DNA from: Orobanche coerulescens
Taxonomy: Eukaryota; Streptophyta; Magnoliopsida; Lamiales; Orobanchaceae
Reading direction: 5' to 3'
NCBI GenBank assembly: GCA_033398695.1
Contig: CM065804.1
Location: 52,173,501-52,237,500 of the forward strand
DNA length: 64,000 nt
Shown: positions 57,706-64,000 of the stretch, piece after piece
How positions within the stretch are numbered: the stretch's first letter is position 1
Layout of the letters: each line of letters begins with the position of its first letter
Program-made: the position numbers and the translations under genes
Notes under the pieces: generated by a model
The model's input: only the letters and a program-made list of their open reading frames with translations
The model's database searches: none
Told to the model about the DNA's origin: nothing

Positions 57706-59481
57706 TTTCATATTGAGAGTTATGTCTGCATTAAGTACGACAGATTAATTAGTGACTCGTTCAATTATGATCTGAGTATAGAGTTAAGGTCTTTTCTATT
57801 CTTGTTACCCAGCTCCCACTATTTTTATCGGAATAACACACTCCCATGTGAAATCCGGAAGTATCATCGCTCTACTTCATAGTGGTGATCGTGTTCTTTA
57901 TAAATCTTAATAGAAGGCAACCGAATAGGTTTTTAGTCTATTAATTTTCATAAAGTGGTGTCCAACACCAACCCATCTAATGGATGATACGATCTTCTTT
58001 TTCCCCTTGTTCACTCCCCTCAACCTATACGATTTCTATGGTTCATGAACAAGTTAAGTTTATACCATCGACACAAATCAGTTTCACAATTGAATCTTAT
58101 CCGGCAACCTATCAGGTTTCTAGGGATAAAATTTGCTCCAACTGAAGGCATCCAATGCGCTTCTGGTAATTTATCCGTCCTCCCCGAACGACTACCCCGA
58201 TAACTCGGAAACATAGCACATCCGGTTTGGATTTCAATTTCCCGAAAGCTCAATGGAAGGAAGGAAAACCTTGAAACCTTATAAACTTAATAATTTGTCG
58301 TGGGAGAATTTTCGCGATTAATGTTACACTTTGCAAATTAATCCATTTAAGCGCGTTTGTGCATTCATACAATATGAACAACCATTCACAACCTAGTTGC
58401 TACCAACATGTGGTTCATGGACCGTTCCTAGAAAACAAAAACTCCGTAATCTAATTACAAGTCTTCGTCTTGAATCTTCGTCTTCTCGAAATGGATCTTA
58501 CTCTGGTCTTCATCATTACATATAAATTTTACATTGAAAATTGCATCCTAGATACAAATAATTCTAGTAAAATAAATAGGCTCAAAACGGCCATTACAAC
58601 CCAATCGAATAAAAACCGAACGATTCAAAACTAAGTCCATGAACCACATCCCCATTCAAAAGCATTCATCCAATAAATACTATATAAACGGAAAGCGTAG
58701 AGATATATTGATCCAATCAATAATACGAACCGATCCAATCGATTCACACAACCGGTAATATGAAAAAACGTTCAAATAATTCGATCACCCACAAATATTC
58801 CAATTAATTAAATTTCCCTTATAAAATGAAATACCATAAATCATTTTAATCATATTAAATCCAATTTAACATGCGGGAGATTATATTAATTTTCAAGAAT
58901 ACACGAAAAAATCGAGCCGGGGCGAAAACTGGCCTGCCTGGCCGAGTCACCCTCGGCAGCCTGCCGTCCAGACACGACCCGTGCCGAATGGCACGGTCGG
59001 GTCGTGCCGGCAGTGTCCTAGACCTCCCTGTCAGACTCGGCCGTGTCAAATGACACGGTCGAGTCACCTCCGGCAGCCAGCCGGTCATACACGGCCCGTG
59101 TCGCCTGACACGGTCGAGTTGTCCCAACAGTGGCCTGCAAACTGCCAGACACGGCCCGTGTTGCCCAGGACACGGCCGAGTCACCCTGGAAGCTTCCTGC
59201 CCTTGTCCCAAAAAATCGTCCGACGACGATTCGGAGATCGATTTTCAACCGGATATCCAATATCAATAATTTTCAACATTCATATCTTCAATATAAATCA
59301 TATTTCCTAGATATTAAAGATTTATATTTAGATATAAACTTATGAAAAATACAACTATTACGAAGGAAAAATATATACTACGATTATTACTATAAATGAT
59401 TCCAAATCATTCACCATCTAATCAAGCATTCCAAATGCCAATATCATATATACGATCACAAGACCAACCCTCCGATACCAC
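57706..59481 (-). other. Long leader of the nested copia element with ACACGGCCGTGT-type words
   Basis: This is 1.8 kb between the primer binding site and gag, with no coding sequence. At 58920-59190 lie about nine copies of CGGCCG/CGGTCG-centred words (GACTCGGCCGTGTC, GACACGGTCGAGTC, ACACGGCCCGTGT). They closely match the array in the Athila-M LTR (3775-4035). No convincing TATA box follows in the minus orientation; TTTATAAGGG at about 58815 is a weak candidate. Confidence 0.6.
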
Positions 59482-61469
59482 TGTTGGGATTCGGTGCCTA
59501 AATTGAAGGACCAGCGGAAGCGGTAAAATGAAAATTAATTCGATCCGAATCCCTACGAGGATCGATCGAGTTACGTATATATGAATATAATACGAAACAC
59601 ACGAGATACGAAAAAACATACCCTTGTAGTCCATCGATTAAATGGTATCCTTCTCTTGAGCTATTCCCCAAGCTTTTAGTCGATTTCCCTACGATCCAAT
59701 CCGCTCCAAGCTCTTGGATGATCCAACGCCGAAAATACCACGTCTCCACTTGCCACGCGCTGGAGAAATGAATGGAACGACGATCACCTTGCTATCCTCC
59801 AAGGATACAGATAGAGCTAGGATGATGAAGCTTTTGATTGTGATTATTACACTCTAAGTGTATAAATCATACACTCTCAATCAAACTCTTGATTATTCTC
59901 CAAGAACAATAAGAAGAAGTGAAGAAGAAGAAGAAGAAGAAGAGTATTGAGAAAACAATTTTCTCTCTCTCACTCACTTAGAACTCACGGATGGAATCAA
60001 ATGCACCAAGTAACGTCAAGTGAGATGACAAGTCTTCATCTTATTCTTTATACACAACCCACAACTCATCAACTTGATAGTGAACCCCATAAGTCTTAAT
60101 TTTTCATTAAAAATGGCAAACAAAAGACAAGGGGAGATTGGTGGAAAGGAGGGGGGGCATCTAGAAGGGAATTGTAGAATTCAATTCGTTCCGGACTCTT
60201 GTGAGTCCAAACAGATAAACTCCGATTCTGTTCCGATGTATTTATATATATTAATTAATCTAATTAATTAATAATATCAAATACATAATAACATAACTAA
60301 TTTCTCCAAGAAATAATTATATTCATGAATTAAATTAATCACCCAACAATTTATTTAATTCGGATGTAAATTAATTTATCCAATAAATCAATTTAAACAT
60401 CCAATGTTCCAATAAATTAGATATCCAATATCTAATATTTATACTGAGAGAATAAGCTCGATTCATTCCGTCGTCAATTCTATTGCGCGATTCGGTAGGT
60501 CCGTCTCAGTCAGCAATGGGAGGAACCAAAGAGTAGTAGCACCACCTAGCCAGCCTGGTGGCCTACACTGTACCCCAACTGAGAACGAATGATTGGGATC
60601 ATTCAAGAACCATTCTGTCGTGAATACCAGTATACGTAAAAACCCTTCTTTCAAATGTCCCGATCAAGTTATAGGGTCACGATTAGTCAAACCCTATCTG
60701 TACTTGACGCTATGCGTGCGTTAATGTAAATCGAGATCATCGAGCTCTCGTGTATCTAATACAGCTAGCTCCAATGCTTTGGCCAAAGACTTATGATCTC
60801 ATCTGCCAGTAACCGCATAGGACATATAACCCGCTCACTAACGGGAGAAAGAATTATATCTTGATATTCAGTAGGACATGCTACTTGCCCATCAAGATGC
60901 ACGTCGAGGTTGACCCCGACTTCTGGTTTACAGGGTCGAACTACTCTAATGAAAATCTTGACGTCACAAGCACATCCCTACTAAATCCTCAAGTCGAAGG
61001 TTCACGAATACCTATCACAACCTTTCGATTCTGTCATTGACTGTCCAGGAGTGAAATCCATGTGACAAATCGAGGGTGAGTCGGTTCGAGTATACTAATC
61101 CAATTAGCAAACCTATAACGTGTGCTCCCACTAACCATTTGTGTTCGACAGGCACTCTCCATGTCAAAGAACACGTCATACAAGTCTTCACATAAACTTA
61201 ACGCCCAGTCAAATTTCATCGACTTGCGAACGATTAAGTATTTGAGCTATAAACCTTTCCAGTGCCGATCTCCTCATCCAATAAGCAGTTGAATGTTTTG
61301 CTCTCAAATACACGGACTAGTTTCTATATATATTTACGAGTTAGGAACGCTAGTAACTACTAGTAAATAAAGAAACATCCACTGCCTTATGATAATAAAT
61401 TACATAATAACAAGTACGATGCCCTCACTCAACATCCTCTGAGTGGAATTTGAGGGCATACTCCTAACA
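59482..61469 (-). repeat. 5' LTR of the nested copia element
   Basis: The LTR is 1,988 bp and collinear with 52200-54249. The length difference is mostly the (TA)n run, with a short GAA-type run near 59930 extended here. The ATCAG duplication follows at 61470-61474. Confidence 0.9.
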
Positions 61470-61474
61470 ATCAG

Positions 61475-63207
61475 AACCAAGTTGAAGCAGAGAGAGAAGA
61501 AGTCCACCAAAGCAATTTTACGGGGGTAACAAACCCTGAAGAAGAAGAAATCCCCAAATGTCTCAGAGATCATCCCATTCAACAAATCATTGGAAACCTA
61601 ACTGATGGAGTCAGAACCAGACAATCCACAGTACCAGCAGTAATGGCTATGTTCTCATGTTTCATGTCTCATATGGAACCTAAGACAATAGAGCAAGCAT
61701 TGGAGGATTACTCATGGATCAATGCAATTCAAGAAGAGCTCAAGCAGATGGAGAGAAACAATGTCTGGGAACTAACAGACAGACCAGATCACAAGAAGGT
61801 TATAGGCACCAAATGGGTGTACAAAAACAAGTGTGATGAAGATGGAGTTGTTGTTAGGAATAAATCTAGATTAGTCGCCAAAGGATATTTACAATGTTAA
61901 GGAATAGATTTTGATAAAACCTATGCACCTGTTGCAAGATTGGAAGCTATCAGACTCTTCCTTGCATATGCACTATTCAAGGATTTCGAAGTCTACCAAA
62001 TGGATGTGAAAAGTGCCTTTCTAAATGGAATTCTAGAAGAAGATGTCTATGTGGAGCAACCCCCTGGATTTGTCAAAGGAGACAAAGTCTACAAGCTACT
62101 AAAAGCTCTATATGGACTCAAGCAGGCACCAAAGAGCATGGTGTGAGACACTCTATGTGTTTCTAGAGAAGAACGGTTTCAGCAAAGGCAAGGTGGACAA
62201 GACTCTATTCAGAGTAGAGCATGAAGGCCACATATTATTAGTTCAAATATATGTGGATGATATCATATTTGGCTCAACCAACCTGGAGCTATGTGAGAAA
62301 TTCTCAAATCTAATGCAAGGAGAATTTGAGATGAAGCTAAATTTATTTCTAGGATTGCAAGTCAAGCAGATGAATAATGGAATTTTCATCAATCAAGCCA
62401 AATACATAAGAGACTTAATCAAGAGATTTGGAATGGAATCAGCCAAACCAGCAAGAATCCCTATGAGCACAAGGACACACCTAGATGTAGATAAAGGAGG
62501 GATATCAGTGGATTTAACCCACTATAGAGGACTTATTGGATCACCTACTTTATCTGACTACAAGCAGACCAGACATATCATATGTCATAGGTGTATGTGC
62601 AATATTTCAATCCAAGCCAAAGCAGTCTCACCAGGAAGCAACTAAAAGGATTATCAGATACCTTAAGTCTACAATCAATGTTGGACTATGGTATCCTAAA
62701 GATGACAACTTTGAGCTATCAGGATACTCAGATGCAGATTTTGTAGGATGCAAAATTAATAGGAAAAGCACCAGTGGAACGTGCCAATTCCTAGGAATCA
62801 GATTGATATCCTGGTTTAGCAAGAAGCAGGTATCTAACTCAATATCAACAACAGAGTCAGAATACCTAGCTGCAGGCAACTGTTGTGCACAAATTCTATG
62901 GATCAGACAACAGCTAAGGGACTACAACATTATTGCAAATGAAGTCCCAATATGGTGTGATAACAACAGTGCAATTGCTATAACCAACAATCCAGTATTG
63001 CACTCAAGGACGAAGCACATTAATGTCAAACATCATTTCATCAGAGACCATGTGCTTAACAAAAGAGTTAGAGTGGAAAGAGTTACCACGGAATACCAGA
63101 TTGCTGACATTTTCACCAAACATTTGCCAAAAGAAAGGTTTTTGGAGCTGAGCAGGGAACTTGGATTACTAGATTGGGAATCTAGTACATATGAGAAAGC
63201 TAACTAA
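61475..63207 (+). pseudogene. pol: Sirevirus reverse transcriptase and RNase H
   Basis: The RT N-terminus (ALEDYSWINAIQEELKQMER, WELTDRPDHKKVIGTKWVYK) has a TAA at 61898, then [37 protein letters not shown] and LYGLKQAPK with a frameshift near 62145. The catalytic YVDD is at 62250-62261, and another shift lies near 62545. RNase H is open at 62536-63207 with its acidic residues in YSDADFVG, STTESEYLA and WCDNNSAIA, ending HLPKERFLELSRELGLL. It continues the pol interrupted at 52199. Confidence 0.88.
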
Positions 63208-63735
63208 TGATCAGACGAGGGAAGGAACTTACCTGATGCAGACAAGGAAGAGCTACCTGAAGCAGTCAAGAAGGATCATTCTACCTGAGCAGATCAGACG
63301 AGAATACGAAGGACAGACGAAGCTGACCCCTGGAAATACACCCTACCTGATGCAGATAGCTAGCCAATGCAGATCAGACAAGGAACTTACCTGATGCAGA
63401 GCAGTCAACAAGTCAAATGGTCAACCAGCTAAGTTTTCCTATCCTGACCGACTTTTGAATATAATATTATTATTTATTTATACGTGGCAAATACACGTTC
63501 ACACGACCGCCACTATGTCCAATTAAAAATCTCAACCGTCATTTTTTAAAATTAGACCAACACTCATTTAATTTAATATTAAATTCAAAACATCTTTTCA
63601 TTTCTTTATTTAAGGTGGCGAACATCATTTCACAACTTTACCGTCTCCAAGCTTTCGAAAACCCTAATTTTTCAAGAAGCAGAAAATCCCTTGAATACTC
63701 TATACACTCAGCGAAAAACTTAATATTTTGCATAA
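63208..63735 (+). promoter_or_regulatory. Pol-to-ORF spacer with promoter-like features
   Basis: 63210-63420 holds degenerate direct repeats of TACCTGATGCAGA and CAGATCAGAC. Then come an ABRE/G-box-like TACGTGGCAAATACACG (63481-63497), a TATA-like TTTATTTAAGG at about 63604-63614, and a leader with the telo-box-like AAACCCTAA (63658-63667). The ATG follows at 63736. This resembles a plant promoter and 5'UTR placed before the env-position ORF. Function is inferred. Confidence 0.45.
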
Positions 63736-64000
63736 ATGGAGGCCACCCAATATTTCGAAGGCATCAATCTCAAGCTTGTCAAGGACCAGATCATTTTTAG
63801 GCTGGTGGTCAACCTTGAAGGATTGTTCGAGGCAAATCTGCAGAACGATATGCATTATGTCATCAGGATGATGAAGAAGAATGGGATTTACCCCTATCTG
63901 GATATCAAACCCAAATTCCTATACAAGGAAGCGGTTATCTGCTTCTTTAAAGAAGCTGAGGTCACCGAAGACGGAATCGCAAGTTCAATTTTTAGGGAAG
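63736..64000 (+). CDS. Env-position ORF of the Sirevirus, partial
   Basis: The ATG at 63736 opens a frame of 88 codons with no stop before the window ends. It begins MEATQYFEGINLKLVKDQII and continues through HYVIRMMKKNGIYPYLDIK to EAEVTEDGIASSIF. I see no signal peptide or membrane helix in this part. It lies after pol, where some Sireviruses carry an env-like ORF, and may be the start of the gene whose tail remains at 44817-45577. It could also be a captured host gene. An open frame amid decayed neighbours is notable. Confidence 0.55.
   Translation, partial: MEATQYFEGINLKLVKDQIIFRLVVNLEGLFEANLQNDMHYVIRMMKKNGIYPYLDIKPKFLYKEAVICFFKEAEVTEDGIASSIFRE

Larger units (their letters stand above)
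52200..61469 (-). mobile_element. Complete nested Ty1/copia element (Tork/Tnt1-like)
   Basis: It is a 9,270 bp element with LTRs 52200-54249 and 59482-61469. The primer binding site (minus TGGTATCGGAG) lies at about 59470-59480, and a polypurine tract (minus GCAATTGGGAGAT) next to 54249. The perfect duplication ATCAG occurs at 52195-52199 and 61470-61474. It split the Sirevirus pol between integrase and RT. Gene order on the minus strand is gag, protease, integrase, RT, RNase H. RT has a large internal deletion and several frames are broken, so it is not autonomous. The lineage name is from motif style only. Confidence 0.92.
45786..64000 (+). mobile_element. Sirevirus (Ty1/copia), nested and extending past the window
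   Basis: Parts in order: LTR 45786-48440 (itself interrupted), primer binding site, gag, protease and integrase to 52199, a 9.27 kb insertion, RT and RNase H 61475-63207, then an env-position ORF from 63736. Gag with coiled coil, the RNase H signature STSGTCQFLG with CCAQ, and an extra ORF after pol support Sirevirus. All pol parts are broken except RNase H. The 3' LTR is not in the window. Confidence 0.8.

Noticed and set aside
1..64000. Host protein-coding genes, tRNA or rRNA genes
   Set aside because: None could be supported. Every recognisable coding segment belongs to a transposable element, and TGGTATCAGAG matches are primer binding sites next to LTR ends.

Overview
The window is nuclear plant DNA, almost certainly from a eudicot with a large, repeat-rich genome. 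I cannot name the species. No ordinary host gene, tRNA or rRNA was recognised. Nearly all 64 kb is made of nested LTR retrotransposons plus one small CACTA-type DNA transposon. The evidence is TG...CA-bounded long repeats, tRNA-iMet-type primer binding sites (TGGTATCAGAGC or TGGTATCGGAGC), polypurine tracts, target-site duplications, and recognisable gag, protease, integrase, reverse transcriptase and RNase H fragments. Most coding pieces carry stops or frameshifts. Every call is by eye; no search or alignment was run.

Layout. 1-2636: the end of a Tat/Athila-type Ty3/gypsy element with its LTR, abutting an open but truncated chromovirus-type reverse transcriptase. 2637 to about 21065: a minus-strand Athila-like element ('Athila-M') split by two younger insertions. 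One is a coding-poor 8.7 kb element with 2.9 kb LTRs ('LARD-P', 6508-15251, duplication TGCAT). The other is a 4.15 kb gag-only Sirevirus derivative (TR-GAG type, 16541-20694, duplication ATTTG). About 21066-27784: a plus-strand Athila-like element ('Athila-P') lacking RT and integrase but with an intact 536-aa ATHILA ORF-1-like gene behind its own promoter-like region and a 5'UTR intron. 27785-28275: a chromovirus-like LTR piece with a heat-shock-element array. 28276-34338: a minus-strand relative of LARD-P ('LARD-M'). 34339-38806: a decayed Ty1/copia element holding a CACTA-type element (36208-37537). 38807-44816: fragments of further LTRs. 44817-64000: a Sirevirus in which one LTR lies between two internal regions (a tandem arrangement). 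That LTR is interrupted by another LTR, and its pol is split by a complete 9.27 kb Tork/Tnt1-like copia element (52200-61469, duplication ATCAG). The window ends inside an open env-position reading frame starting at 63736.

The most striking pattern is regulatory. In at least seven LTRs and two internal promoters, from both gypsy and copia lineages, an array of short, perfect or near-perfect CpG-rich palindromes lies just upstream of the TATA box. Each family has its own word (TTACGGCCGTAA, ACACGGCCGTGT, TTACGTACGTAA, CTATCGGCCGATAG, GTGCCGCGGCAC, GTAGCGTGCGCTAC, TTAGCGTACGCTAA). Two related LARD copies share flanking LTR and internal sequence but carry different words, as if the module were exchanged. 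Other LTRs instead show a heat-shock-element array or a W-box array.
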